Source: Axinella damicornis (Eukaryota > Porifera > Demospongiae > Axinellida > Axinellidae). From it: DNA of 64,000 nt. Positions 9,088 through 20,176 of this stretch are shown piece by piece. Below the pieces are notes generated by a model that was not told the origin of the DNA, searched no databases, and saw nothing but the letters and a program-made list of their open reading frames with translations. The DNA is taken from contig OZ007509.1 in assembly GCA_963931865.1 (NCBI GenBank), forward strand, positions 7,677,131 to 7,741,130, written 5' to 3'. Each line of letters starts with the position of its first letter. Positions within the stretch are counted from its first letter, which is position 1. The translations under genes and the position numbers were made by a program.

Positions 9088-11548
9088 CTGCATACACAGA
9101 GAAAGCATTCAGTCTGTCGTCAGTCACTATGAAAGGCAATTCCCAGGGTACTAACTAACACAATGCAATTAGTCCTAATGACATGTTTAGTGACCCTGTG
9201 CACTTGGACGGGTTCTCATTGGACAGAAACTGCACCCTTTGTGGGTTTAGGGCCATCCTTTGGAGCCGAACTTGGAACAGGGAGGATTTCTAAAGGGGTA
9301 TGTGGGAGTGGAGCACCTATGATTTGCATACTGTTGATTAACCCATTAACCGATAAATTGTTTTTCTACCGAGAAAAATGCTTCACTGCCAGAAATGGAG
9401 GCCCTACTAGGCGAGAGGACTGTTTTCTCAGCCCATTTGTGCAAAGGAGGAGAGAAATGGCCCACCCAGCTCCAACCAAGAGCTTTTCAAGGCCAAGCCC
9501 AGAAGCGGCCATGCTACCTATGCTGAGTGCTGAAACCCACCCACCTCCCTCTGTCCCGCCCTCTCTGCTGGTGCAGAGCCTAAGTCCCAAGGGCATTGCC
9601 GGAAGTGACATCACTGATGAAAGTCTCATGCCATCTGTAGACGGCTTTATCGGTTAATGTGTTAAAGGGCTTTATTAAGCTGGGAGTATAACCAGCTATT
9701 GCATGATGTGGGACCATGCATTGGTACGCCCTTACTTGCCAAATTGGGTAAAACTCTTCAAAATGGCAAAGTTGTTTTCCCAAAAGTGACACGCACGCAT
9801 GCATACCAGAATCCATACAAATCTGTTTATGAAACTAGTAATACCGTGGAGGCGGTATGCGTCTATGCAGAGGGTGCAAAGCAGTTGAAGATGCGTGCAA
9901 AGTGTGGGCACCCCCCCCCCCCCCCCCCCCCGGACATATTTAGAGTTTAAGGGCTCTCAGAACGCATCTGCTTGCTTTTCAGGTACCACACAGCAAACAG
10001 TTACCGTACCTGCTCTGTGACCTATGATGAAATCATCTTTTTTGTTTGGTGACATGAGACTTTCAGGTTCATGTGATGCCACTTCTGCCAATGTCCTTGG
10101 GAGATAGTAGTTGGTGCTATTATTGGCTACCATTAAAGTTCCTGTGCACGTTTATGACTCCAGTCACACCCACTCATGGCCAGTAATGGACAATGGCCAC
10201 CTGTTGACTGAGAAAGCCCTACAAGGTGTGACGACTGGTATGGAAGCCCTGTAAGGTGAGAGGATTGTTTTCTATAGGTCCATTCGTTCAAAGAAGGAGC
10301 CACCCAATGCTGACTGTAGACCAAGCCCATGCAGACGAGGCCATGCTCTTTTCCTCCTTGGGATGAACCCGCCCACTTCCCCCTAATCGCACCCTTTCTG
10401 CTAGCATGAGCCTATCTCTCCCAAGGACATTGCAGGAAGTGACATCAGAATCTGACAGTTCCATGATGCATAATGTATCACTAGGAGTTTTACCTTACCA
10501 ACCAGAAGTTTGCAAGTCAACTTTGTTAGGGTAATTAGTATAGGCAACAGAGAGACATGTTTTGGTGCCATTTATGGTGGCGTTTGGTATGTCATGTCAT
10601 GTATGTTTGGTATTGCCCTGGTCGACAGCTACACAAAATAGGGCATACAACAATCCCCTCTGCTACATGCAAAAACAGTTTTTCCTCTCTTTAATTATGC
10701 AACCTACTACGACCCCACCCGCATTCTGATTCTATCCAACTTGGAGATTTGAGTTTCGGGGATCGAAGTAGTACCATGATTCATCACTCTCTGAGGATAC
10801 GTAGGAGGTGCATCAGCTCCTCAGCTATACCACCATGAGTACAAACATGGCTACTAGGGAGAGACCCAGCGAAGTATGGGACTGCATTGTGATGTGGATG
10901 TTCTATTACTTTCGCTCGAATGTACTGTGCATGCTAGTCTCGGCCCCAGCGCGGATTGCTTCCAGTATCACGTGCGTGATACTGGAAGTGATCCGCGCTG
11001 GGGTTGGTTTGGGTCTGGGGCCGAGACTATGTGCATGCATGCGAGGGGTGTCAATGTAGCTACTGACTATCTCAATGCATTAAGTGCATGTGTGTGTCCG
11101 TGTGAGAGCAATGAAAGCAAGGTTTGGTGGCCAGGATGGAGTAGACTAGTCATGCGTATGACCTTGTATTGTAACCTCAATAACTCATCACATAAAAGGC
11201 GTGGCACCTTATTCGAGTGCATGTGCGCCAGAGGCAAGAGCACACCAGATCATGGTCATATGGTTCATACATATACCACATTGAATTTTAATTAGGTGTA
11301 CCAGTGATCTCGGTCCCAGACCCCAACCAACCCAGAGCGGATCACTTTTAGTATCACACGAGTTATACTGGGAGCGATATACGCGCTGGATGATTGACCT
11401 GGAACAAGACTAGTGTACCAGTACATGTAAAATGATGACTCACTGGGGTGTAAGCAAAGGCTTTCCAGTCGTGGTGGGTGAAGCAGAGCTTGGAGTAGTG
11501 CAATTCAGAGCACAAGAATCGGCAGAACCGGCTCTTCATACAACTCAT
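8236..11548 (-). CDS. rost: Rolling-stone-like multipass membrane protein, unit A copy (ROST1A)
   Basis: Two coding exons, 11444-11548 and 8236-9087, joined in phase 0 give 318 residues. The family is named after Drosophila rolling stone, a membrane protein needed for myoblast fusion; the role in other animals is unclear. About six hydrophobic segments are visible (roughly residues 45-65, 74-97, 149-170, 187-200, 203-225, 250-280), with a cytosolic-looking charged loop containing GCCG near 132-135 and a polar tail ending VEMS. The family pattern PVxFLH (200-205) is present. The conserved His of the HLTNG motif, kept in the three other copies here, is replaced (SDLTNG). An acceptor-like TTGCAG sits 20 bases before the ATG, so an untranslated 5' exon probably exists upstream. 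The 2.3-kb intron holds several foldback elements. Confidence 0.85.
9350..9653. mobile_element. 304-bp TTAA-flanked element with CCGATAAA inverted ends (unit A)
   Basis: TTAACCGATAAA at the left and TTTATCGGTTAA at the right form a perfect inverted repeat including the TTAA. The interior (AAATGGAGGCCCTAC, GGCCAAGCCCAGAAGCGGCC, AAGGGCATTGCCGGAAGTGA) recurs elsewhere in the window, so this is a dispersed family. Confidence 0.75.
9911..9931. repeat. Poly(C) run, 21 bases, unit A only
   Basis: C21; absent from the unit B counterpart. Confidence 0.95.
10140..10450. repeat. Diverged member of the GGAGGCCCTAC...GGAAGTGACATCA family
   Basis: Shares GAGAGGATTGTTTTCTA, CCAAGCCCATGCAGACGAGG and AAGGACATTGCAGGAAGTGA in the same order as 9350-9653 but without clear ends. 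Unit B copy at 24548-24855. Confidence 0.6.
10935..11029. mobile_element. Second foldback family, unit A copy with one arm shortened
   Basis: TAGTCTCGGCCCCAG to CTGGGGCCGAGACTA. Central palindrome CAGTATCACGTGCGTGATACTG. Compared with unit B the left arm lacks about 17 bases (AAACCCAAACCAACCCC). Flanks keep the TGTGCATGC direct repeat. Confidence 0.8.
11305..11412. mobile_element. Second foldback family, diverged copy with exact 9-bp repeat
   Basis: TGATCTCGGTCCCAGACCC to GAACAAGACTA; direct repeat GTGTACCAG at 11296-11304 and 11413-11421. Ends about 30 bases from the ROST1A exon 1 donor. Confidence 0.8.
11444..11548 (-). CDS. rost: ROST1A coding exon 1
   Basis: 35 codons starting MSCMKSRFCRF and ending AFAYTP directly before a GTGAGT donor, phase 0. 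Contains the SELHYSK and HHDW segments typical of the N-terminus of this family. The exon probably extends to 11565, where a TTGCAG acceptor is seen. Confidence 0.8.
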
Positions 11549-13532
11549 TTTGCACCCAGTGTGTTCTGCAATGAGAGATTGAAAGCATAATATGCTTCCG
11601 CAGCACTATTACCCTCAAGATTCGCCAAGGCCTAACTGAGTGGGTCCATGAGACATATACTCCTTCCTAGGCCTCCGGCCCGCTTTTGTTGCTTGCGGTA
11701 CAAAAACTGTCATGCACAAGAGAGCCTAAGAACTAGGCTATAGAATATACCGGTATGCATATCAATCATCACAAATAAGCCTGCACATACCCACACCTAT
11801 ATAATAATACGGTTGTCATGTGTACGTCACGTTTTGAAATGAACATGCACAGTAGTATCATCATTGCATAGCTGTTTCTGTAATACGTGAATTCCATTGT
11901 GTGAGCAGTGCACGATTGCAACACTACCATCTGGTGAGCGGAAGGAGGCGGAACATACGGCTGGTTGATGAGTAGGCCGAGTTGGACGTCTCCATGGACA
12001 CTAATCTAGTTGTAGTCGCTCGTGTTTGGCCTAACTATGAACAGGCATTGAAAAGTAGATAAATGCTGCAACCATGTAGCCTCATTCCAAGGCCATTCCC
12101 ACCGCCAGTATTTGATCGCTTGCGGTTCAGTTGTAGCTAAGGGGGTGTTGCTTGAAGGAAAGTCAACTGAAGGTCATGACAACAATCTACGTAGCTGCAG
12201 TCTAGAGGCTTCAACATTCCACTTCCACTGGTCTGCAGGAAGGTAAGGAAGGGAGGGGATTCCAAGAACTGGCCACAGCTTTTGCTCGCTAGCAGCAGTT
12301 TTTAACAACAGTACAGCGTTGGAAAGTTCGAAGGTAGGGTATGCATGTTCGCTTACCATCAGTCGGAAGTATCACTAGGGGAGCAAATGTGAGGACTGTA
12401 AAGTGCCATGCCCGGAAATACCCTACTGTTCGGATATCCCCTCGCTTTCTTGGTGAAGCTTCCAGCGAAAAGACTACTTCCATTTTCTATTACATCATGT
12501 GATAATTAGGTCATGGTCTAACTTTCTAGTTCTGATTGGACAAGCCTGAGTGAGCCTATAAAATAGCGAGTGTACATGCATACATGAACCACCCAATTTG
12601 TCATAGAACGGCACAACTGCTTCGAGACCGAGCTTGTGATTCAAATACCAGAGGGCCGCTCACTGGCAGCTGAGGGAGGAGGGATTGGGACCTGGTTGGT
12701 GATCCATGTGGTTTTGTTATTTTGTGTACCGCTACCGCTCGCCAAGTGTAAACTCTGCACTCTGTTGATGTTCCAAGTCACTACTACTTCATCTGGGAAC
12801 GGTACAAGAACTTGGAATCAATCACAAAGCGCACTACATTTAAACAATTAACGACTACACATGTAGCTACGTTTGTGTACCTCCAGGGATTGTTAGGATC
12901 TGGTTAGAGAACGGTGGCCAAGATAGTATCCATTTGTGAGTGAATGCACACCATTGAGTACACTGTGGGAAACATGGATCAGCAAAGGCTTTCACAGTCC
13001 TATGAGCATCACATTAGTTTTTCCAATCTCCCACTTCCTCAGTTATCTACGGGTGAGTGACTGAGCTGAGTGGCTGGATTGCATAAATGCATATAATTGT
13101 GTTTGTAGATTGATTGTAATCTAATCGATTTTCAGCCAACAGATGAGTTAGTGTGGTGCTGAAGCATTGGATTGCGCGAGTGTGGCATCCTGTATGGTTA
13201 GAGGTCAGCCCCACCCACCAAATAGGTGTCTTTCCTGTGCGTCACAACAGAACTATAGGATCTTGAAGTCAATGTCCGAAATCTGGCATCAATGCTTGGA
13301 TGAGAGAACACACATGATGCACAGGAGAGAGAGACATGTGAAACTCTGACAGACTCTCATAGGGCCGACATCAGACCTGATCACTGTCACATGCCAGCAG
13401 CCTATTAATTCTTGGTGCTGCATGTGCTCCGATCCAATAATACCTGTCTGCCAAAGATCAATTGCTTACTCTACTTACGCATGTCCAGCAAAACTGCTGT
13501 GATACACTCACTCAAAGCATGTGGCTAGTGTT

Positions 13533-13590
13533 TAGCCTTGTTCCCAGGCCCCATATACAAAAAATCAAATGGGGCCTGGGAACGGGGCTA
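13533..13590. mobile_element. Foldback element, unit A
   Basis: TAGCCTTGTTCCCAGGCCCC to GGGGCCTGGGAACGGGGCTA. Unit B copy at 29430-29485. Directly followed by another element at 13594. Confidence 0.7.
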
Positions 13591-13593
13591 GCT

Positions 13594-13804
13594 AAGGTAA
13601 CGGAGGGAGTTTCCGGACAGTCTTTTAATTCCGGACACGGCATTCATTCCCCTCACATTCGCTCCATTAGCAGTTCTTCCGAATTATGGTAAGTGCGCAT
13701 GCATACCCTACCTTCGAACTTTCTAACGCTGTGCAGTTGCTGGCAAAAACTGCTCCTAGAGAATGAAAGCTGGGGCCGTGTCCGGAAACCCCCTCCGTTA
13801 CCTT
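13594..13804. mobile_element. 211-bp MITE with AAGGTAACGGAGGG inverted ends, unit A
   Basis: Left AAGGTAACGGAGGGAGTTTC and right GAAACCCCCTCCGTTACCTT form about 25-bp inverted repeats that include TCCGGAC. The interior TGCATACCCTACCTTCGAAC also occurs, inverted, near 12330-12350. Unit B copy at 29489-29705. Confidence 0.7.
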
Positions 13805-14404
13805 AGTGTTAGAATGCAGGACCATTTCTGAACAAGGTCAACCCATGCACTCAGGCTCAACCAAAGCATGCATGCTTGTGCTAGCTTTGGAATGCAGGAC
13901 AAACATAGGTAGCACCTTTGCAGACGGTAGATAACTTTTGATGTTTGGAACACTGGACCAAGAGGGGAATTTGGACAAAATTAATGGGACGTGGAATATT
14001 GAACAATGATACAAGCTCTTGGTACTTTATCTATTGTAGCTGAAGGCACTCTCCTGCCATTCGAACAGACAATTAAAACAGAACCTCCGCTTACCCGAAA
14101 CTGATCTGGTCGACAATTACAAGCCGTCGCTGCTGATCGACGCGACCTAGCTGGTAGCTCTTTCAATCGTAGACACAACCATGCACACGCCTTTTCATTG
14201 TAGCCCCACCCATGTGCGTAACGCATTACTGTGATTATACCGGTATCTAGTAATTCGGCAAATTAATTGAGTGGCATTCCGCTGGCATACCGAATACATA
14301 GCTGATTAACTGTTTGTTCTTATACGTGACAGTGAGCAAAATAAGAATGCATTATAATCAGTGGCCCACACTCCTACTGCATGTTCTACGTTGAGTCTTT
14401 TCCA

Positions 14405-15335
14405 TCACGGATTCTGAGTCTCCTCTACTGTGTTCACCTCCTCACTCAGGTTCTTCTTTACTGCTAACTCGCCGTTGTTGCTCTTCTCTTCTGTACCGTA
14501 GTCTTGCGAACCGAGAGTACCCACCTCCAATAGAATGCCCGACTCCTGCTTTTGGCTATTATAAGCACCGCAGCATCGACGGACAAGATGAACGCATCCC
14601 ACACGAAATACGTACAGGATGTAAAACAGAAGATGAAGGATTGGAAGCCCCACGAGCACAACTATAACCACTATCGCTGCTGATGTTCCTGGGGAACTTC
14701 CGTAATCTAATGCGGAATAAATGAACGGTTCACCTTGGTCATTCGTACCATTTGCAGCAAAGTAGACAGCAGAAAAAGTAACAAACGCAGTGCCAAACCC
14801 TTGCAGGTATATCATATGATAGATTCGAACTGGAATGCCTGAGATGCACACATCCAGGAGGGATACGACGCCATTGGTGAGGTGAGTGTTAATGTTCAAA
14901 CCGTCCAGCACACTTGTTGTGGGATTGTAAACTAGCGGCCAGTACAACAGCACCACCAAGATAGCACCACCCAAACCAACGGTGAAGAGAAACCAGTGGA
15001 TCTTCTGGTACCAAGTTATTCCATCATTTTCCAATGCCGCAACATCCCACCGGTTTGCTAATCAGTACTTCAGATGGTTTGCGAGGTTCTTTGGAGTCGA
15101 CTGCAAACTTGTCCTTGCAGCAAAAGTTTACTTGGAAGAAGTTGGCAGTGGTAGACACTGCTGCAGTGAGTAGATATGCTACCCACACAACGAGAGCCCA
15201 GTTGGTTAGGTAGATGAAGAACCTTGGCCCAGTTGCCTGCACACAAGCAACGACCAGCCACGCAGAGTAGTAGAGGGCCAGGACCCAGCGGTAGACCAGG
15301 AACAGCCATTGGACTTGCCATTTTTGCGGAAGCCA
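14405..15335 (-). pseudogene. rost: ROST2 exon 2, unit A copy: no first exon and frameshifted
   Basis: Copy of the large exon of ROST2 (compare 30279-31208). One extra T in the run at 15027-15030 shifts the frame after VGCCGIG and brings a stop at 15024-15026. Translation would end after about 104 of 309 exon codons. It also has Cys for the Trp of DVWISG. The first coding exon (36626-36727) lies outside the duplicated unit, so this copy has no start exon of its own. Loss of start, frameshift and a change at a conserved residue all point to a decaying pseudogene. A single-base sequencing error in the T run could explain the frameshift but not the missing exon. Confidence 0.85.
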
Positions 15336-16977
15336 CTGCAATTGTACAGAGAAAAGAATGTTGTATGTAGCATCAGTATATTGGAACAGAAATATTTACA
15401 TGTTTACAGGACACTACTCAGACCACAGATCAGTTACCATAGTGAATCTAGCAATTCGAACAACGAGAATTAATCTCAAATACGGAATTAACAATTTTTC
15501 TCGGAAAGGGGGACAGGGGCTCAAATAGTAGTGTATTACAATACACAGGCTGAGTATTATGGACAAGATTGTACTGCGGATCAGGCAGTGAGAAGCCGGA
15601 CTTAGTGGGGCCTGGAGCAAATAGTAGTGTATTACAATACACAGGCTGAGTATTATGGACAATATTGTACTGCGGATCAGGCAGTGAGAAGCCAGACTTA
15701 GTGGGGCCTGGAGCAACAGCTAGGCCAGAGAGGTCACGACCAGGGATGGTACTACAAGAAAGCAGCTGACAGCGCAGCTACAAGTGCACAGGAGTACAAG
15801 AGAGAGTGAGTCCGAGACGGAGGAGATAACGGCACACACAAACGAGCCAGCAACGGCATGGCACACTAAGATGATTGATAACACTGTGAAGCATTTGGCG
15901 TAACACAAGAGCACGATCATGATCGCAATAGACAGAGATTTGAAGGACACTATTGGGAGGCAGCTCACTCAGGCATAGTTGAGACATGTAGCTACATTCA
16001 AGCAAGAGAGAGCCGTCTCAAGAAACGGACTTGATGTGTGCATCTCCGAGCATTAAGGTACATGGCATACTTTAATATGATGCTGTCACCAACGAAGCCT
16101 GGGCCAGGGAAAAGTTTGATGCAATAAACAGGTACCACCATGTTAGCCACCAATAATATTGTCGTGCACAGCAGCCGTTCCGTGCACCGATGCACTACAA
16201 CATGTGGATGAATTACTAACTTTATTGCATCCCTTTATAAGACAGGAGTTGTGCACAATATATGTACATACAAACGCTAGCTCAGTATCGGACTGCCATT
16301 ATTATAGTTGCGTCGGCAACAATGTGGGTGTTCGAATTTCTTGGAATACACTTCATGGAAAGGCGGCTGTTCAAACTGTTCTCGCTAGGCCTCTACCAAA
16401 GGGCACAGTCTGTGCCCTTTGGGCTTCTAATGTGCCCTTTGTGGTCTAAAAGCAAAATGTGCCCTTTGCTTTGTCACCCATTGGCTTAAATTACTTATAG
16501 CAACCACTTTAAATACTTGACTAAGCAAGACCTCACAAGGTTTCTCAGTGGTATGAATCTCATTATGCACCTTTCTTAAACAAATTTCTGCCGAGACCAC
16601 TGGATCAGCACAGAATCACTATGTGATCTACATCATAGCTTAGTAATTCAGATGCAACATGGTTGAAAACTATAGAGACGTTCCTTTGATCTTTGAGGAG
16701 GGCCTGCGACCAAGCTAATTACTACTCTTCTATCCTTGTTTGTTTAGATCACAAGATCACCTAATGTATATACATGTTACTATTTCGTTCTTGGGATCAT
16801 GACGGTGTTTTACAACCTCTTAAGGCTGTTATGACATCTTCCTTTACAGTCTCATGAAATAGCGCCCAACCCCCACTTTTGGCTCAATTTCCTGTATAGT
16901 GTCAAAGTTTACTCGAAGCACTACACTTATCTGAGGTAAGAAACTGCCCAAGAAAGTCCCTATGAGTCTGTGTATCT

Positions 16978-17190
16978 GTGTTATATAATCTATGGTGTCT
17001 GTGTGTGGTGTGTTGGATTGCCCATGAAGATGACCACCTCAACTGCTCACACGGACCTCATCGAGCGCTTGATGGCAGTGAAGACGACGTGGTGAGCAGT
17101 CATATCCCTGAGATTGACAGTGAGCATGAAGAGCAAGATGACAGTGCTCAGAGTGACTCCAGCAGTGTAGACATGCTGAGAGGGCTCTGA
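16978..17190 (+). other. Acidic Ser/Asp-rich open frame shared by both units (unit A)
   Basis: The frame LDGSEDDVVSSHIPEIDSEH, EEQDDSAQSDSSSVD and stop is kept in unit B at 33373-33570. Indels between the copies inside the frame are 9 and 3 bases, preserving it. No splice acceptor, family or start could be assigned. May be a terminal exon or relic of a gene on the strand opposite to ROST2. Confidence 0.3.
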
Positions 17191-17261
17191 TGCATGCGCG
17201 CTTGCTGCTACGTAAAAAAATGATGGTGGGAGCTCTTTCGGGGTTGAATGCGAAAAGAGCA

Positions 17262-17286
17262 CCCCCCCCCCCCCCCCCCCCCCCCC
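17262..17286. repeat. Poly(C) run, 25 bases, unit A only
   Basis: C25 where unit B has only five C (about 33652). Confidence 0.95.
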
Positions 17287-17951
17287 TGTTTGGTGAGCAT
17301 GTAAGGTGCACTGCCCTTTTGCGAGACTACGGTAAGTGCATATCCATATCTGATCTTTGATGTGTTCTCAGATGGAGCATACCAGAAGTGACACTAGCTA
17401 GAATTACACCATGAACTGAATGTAAACTACTAGCTAGAATTACACCATAAACTGAATGTAAACTATTTCATCTTTGGGATGTATATAGATCTACCATCCC
17501 ATATCCATAAGCGTCACCTGGGATACTGATTTTCTTCCTCCAGCTTAGCAACCACTTCATGCCTATATGTACGTCACACACTCAAATACCACTAACCAAC
17601 CTAGTACGTATAGCTTCATACATGTATGGTACGGTACGTATCTTCCTCCATCTCTCCATTTGCATTGGAATACCCTCATACTGATGAAAATGAGTCTGGA
17701 GATGACTCCTAAGTTTTGTTCCCCTTCGAAGAAGTACTTTGTGAACCGTGTTGCAAGCGACATGTTCAGTACTAGGGAATCCCCGAGGGTGAGGGAGGAA
17801 AGGGTGGTGCCCCTAAGAATACCTGTAAAGACCATGACGTATGCATGATGTCATCACCCCATGTGTTCCAAGTTTTCAATAATTTTTGGCTGAAGTACTG
17901 TGCCGTTTAGTAGCTAGTGCGGGTAGTGCCTACAGTGGACTAGTACATACC

Positions 17952-18005
17952 TAGCCTCGTTCCCAGGCTCTCGTTCTCGAGAACGAAAGCCTGGGAACAA
18001 GGCTA
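17952..18005. mobile_element. Foldback element (54 bp), unit A
   Basis: TAGCCTCGTTCCCAGGCTC to GCCTGGGAACAAGGCTA with flanks GTACATACC and GTAGATACC (8 of 9). Unit B copy at 34287-34340. Confidence 0.75.
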
Positions 18006-18404
18006 GTAGATACCAGTGGTGGTTACATAGCTAAGGCTCTTGCCTCTCTTCTGGACAATTGTGCTGAGCTTGTCACCAACAATTTTTGATGCCTGGGCTG
18101 AGCTGAGCCTCTTGCCCATGAGAACATTGCTAAGGCTCAGAGCACACTGAAGCTCAGAACGCACACCACCTTTGTCACTATGACCCAAATACACGTACTG
18201 CCTCAAAAAGCAAATGGAGATATCTGGCAGGTTTGTAAGACCTCGACCAATTATGCTTGAGCTTAACAGTACAGATACTACAGAAACAATAACAGCGAGG
18301 AACTGCAATATTATACAACGTATGAGTCAGCTAAAAGTGCGCAGAGGCCTATTCCCACAAGCCACCGGGTGCACATGAATCATAGTAGGACCATACACGC
18401 TTAA

Positions 18405-19006
18405 CCCTTTAAGCCCCATTGACGTCTATAGGCGTCATTTAGACCCTATGCACTTGTAGGGCTTCTCGCCAGTCCAAAAAGAGACCAAAAAGTCTTCAGA
18501 GGGCCTAGGGACGACTTTAAGGCACGAACTCAAAAATTTGGTCAGATTTCGGCGCGCCTCCCCCACTAAACGTACAAGCGGGGGGGTTTCGAAGGGGGGG
18601 CAGCAGCCCCCCCTTCGGGCTGTCGTGGGCGTCTTTTGATTTTAATGAGATTCATTGACCCGAGAATTTTTGATTCTAATGATATTCATAGACCCCACCC
18701 AGGGCCTCAAGAAAACCTGCAAATTGGTGGTGTAAGGTGTGCCATCAGTCAGATCTGGCCCAAGTTTAGGGAAATGCTGGGCGAAAATCCGGCTGACATC
18801 CACCTTTGACCTCCGATTGCTGGCCTTGTGGGGGGTCATGAATATCATTAACGGTATTGCCAGAGGGGTCTCTCCATGTGTGCGGGCCCCACCAAGTTTG
18901 GCCGCTGAGGAGCGAATGCTGTGGGAGAGGAGTACCTACGAAAGTGGTGTGCGCTGAATGCATGAAAATGTGTTGTCTTGGTGGGAAGAATTCGGTGGTT
19001 AAAGGG
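18405..19006 (+). mobile_element. 602-bp piggyBac-like non-autonomous element, copy 1
   Basis: Flanked by TTAA at 18401-18404 and 19007-19010. Ends are CCCTTTAA...TTAAAGGG, an 8-bp terminal inverted repeat. The paralogous place in unit B (34943-34946) has a single TTAA with the same flanks, which proves insertion at TTAA. Contains a GC-rich hairpin (about 18588-18622) and no transposase. Confidence 0.9.
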
Positions 19007-19434
19007 TTAATCAAAGCACTTAGGAGCATTGGAACGTAGCATATTATGGTCATATGCACGTCCTATGAAATTCAACCCCAGTCTTGGGCCACTGTTTGGT
19101 CAACATAAAGCAGCTAATTCTATACCATATCATGTATGGTCAATGTGTACATCAATTTCATAATCATGTGCTTTGACTACACTTTCCCACACCCAGGGGC
19201 TCATTAAATAGTGCTTTGACCTGTATGTCAGTATTCTGTAAAATTAATGATTAATTCTTTTCTATGGAGGTCACTTTAATATGGATCTCATAAACGTACC
19301 ATAATCATTTCCACTTCACTTGGGTTTTGAAGCTCCTAACTTGACTCAAGTGGCATTGCACAATCCTGCGCAGAATTGTGACTCCTCTATTTACCACACC
19401 CACTTGTTAACGAGCTTCAATAGACATGGCTCTT

Positions 19435-19670
19435 GGTACAGAGTACAGACGGAGAAAAGAGCTTCACTGCTAGAAATGGAGGCTCTACCTGGCCAGAAGA
19501 CTTTTCTAAGCCCATTATTTTGTGCAAAGGAGGTGAGAAATGGCCCACCCAGTGCCAACCAAAGGCTTTCTACAGCCAAGCCCAGAAGCAGCCATGTCAC
19601 ATTGGCCGAGTGCTAAAACCTGCTGGCACAGAACCTAAGGACATTGCCGGAAGTGATATCACAAGTTGAA
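19435..19670. repeat. Family member (GGAGGCTCTAC...GGAAGTGATATCAC)
   Basis: Carries AAATGGAGGCTCTAC, GCCAAGCCCAGAAGCAGCC and AAGGACATTGCCGGAAGTGA. The paralogous copy is at 35515-35740. Confidence 0.6.
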
Positions 19671-20096
19671 AGTTGCATAACACACATAACTAGCAGAGCA
19701 CGTACCCCGTGTGCTACTTTTTATTATGGCCATGTACGATGAGGGCCTACTGATTGTAATACAGCATGCATGCAGAATGAGGTACCGTAAGGTGTGGCGC
19801 AATATAAGAAACAGGGTGTGGTCAAGTAGAACAGGGCTAATTGTCGACTTTCACACAACTTTTCTCAGCCTCTTGAGTGGATCTCTGGTCTGTGAGTTAT
19901 GTAGATGCTGAATTCTGAAACTTCTAATCCACTCAGGTAATGTGCTTGTATAGTCAATCCACCTGGGCCCGCAATCCCACCTGCAGGGGATCTCCACTTT
20001 TCCTAGGCAGAGTATCAAACTATGAGAGAGAGAGAGAATCAGCTGAGTCCTCTAGCCTGTGCTGCTATAGGCAGACTTGCTTCCACTCCTCTGCCG

Positions 20097-20176
20097 TGGC
20101 CCAGCGGCTTAGTGGTAAGAGCGTCTGACTGGTATTCAGATTCTGAAGGTCTTGGGTTCAAATCCCAGTGGTCCCA
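20097..20176 (+). tRNA. tRNA-like sequence, unit B copy with 6-bp insertion in the anticodon arm
   Basis: Copy of 6642-6715 with ATTCTG added after TATTCAG, which breaks the anticodon arm. Supports non-function. Confidence 0.4.

Larger units (their letters stand above)
11566..14404. other. Non-coding stretch between ROST1A and the ROST2 pseudogene
   Basis: Contains a foldback hairpin and MITE (13533-13804) and remnants of similar elements near 12075-12135 and 12240-12480. An inverted CCAAT (GATTGG at 12535) followed by TATAAAA (12555) is kept in unit B (28466, 28496) and might be a promoter, but no transcript could be tied to it. Confidence 0.5.
15336..18400. other. Unit A non-coding stretch beyond ROST2 exon 2
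   Basis: Includes a local duplication of about 115 bases (AGTAGTGTATTACAATACAC...CTTAGTGGGGCCTGGAGCAA at 15526 and 15629) that unit B does not have. Also three GTGCCCTTTG repeats near 16400-16465, the acidic frame and a foldback element. No exon recognised. Confidence 0.5.
6473..19926. repeat. Tandem segmental duplication, unit A (about 13.5 kb)
   Basis: Sequence from ATCCACTCAGGTAATG onward matches unit B from 19927, in the same order and orientation through the BTRC exon, ROST1, ROST2 exon 2 and flanking repeats. The left breakpoint is in the last BTRC intron. Unit A has its own insertion of a 602-bp TTAA element (18405-19006) that unit B lacks. Confidence 0.93.

Noticed and set aside
8236..9108. 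ROST1A as a single-exon gene starting MLSLCMQ
   Set aside because: Those first codons are the intron 3' end (TATGCAG). A first exon in correct phase exists at 11444-11548.
9163..9657. 164-codon open frame and its antisense frame
   Set aside because: Covers the TTAA-flanked element 9350-9653; similar frames recur with every family copy and are not conserved in length.
12174..12483. Minus-strand frame MEVVFSLEASPRKRG with a GTAAGC donor, also in unit B
   Set aside because: Much of it is shared with the inverted MITE-like sequence at 13594-13804, and the downstream frame shifts between units by a 4-base indel. More likely a repeat than an exon.
18739..19059. Open frames within the 602-bp element as a transposase gene
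   Set aside because: Only about 70 to 100 codons, no transposase motif that I can recognise, and the element is too short to be autonomous.
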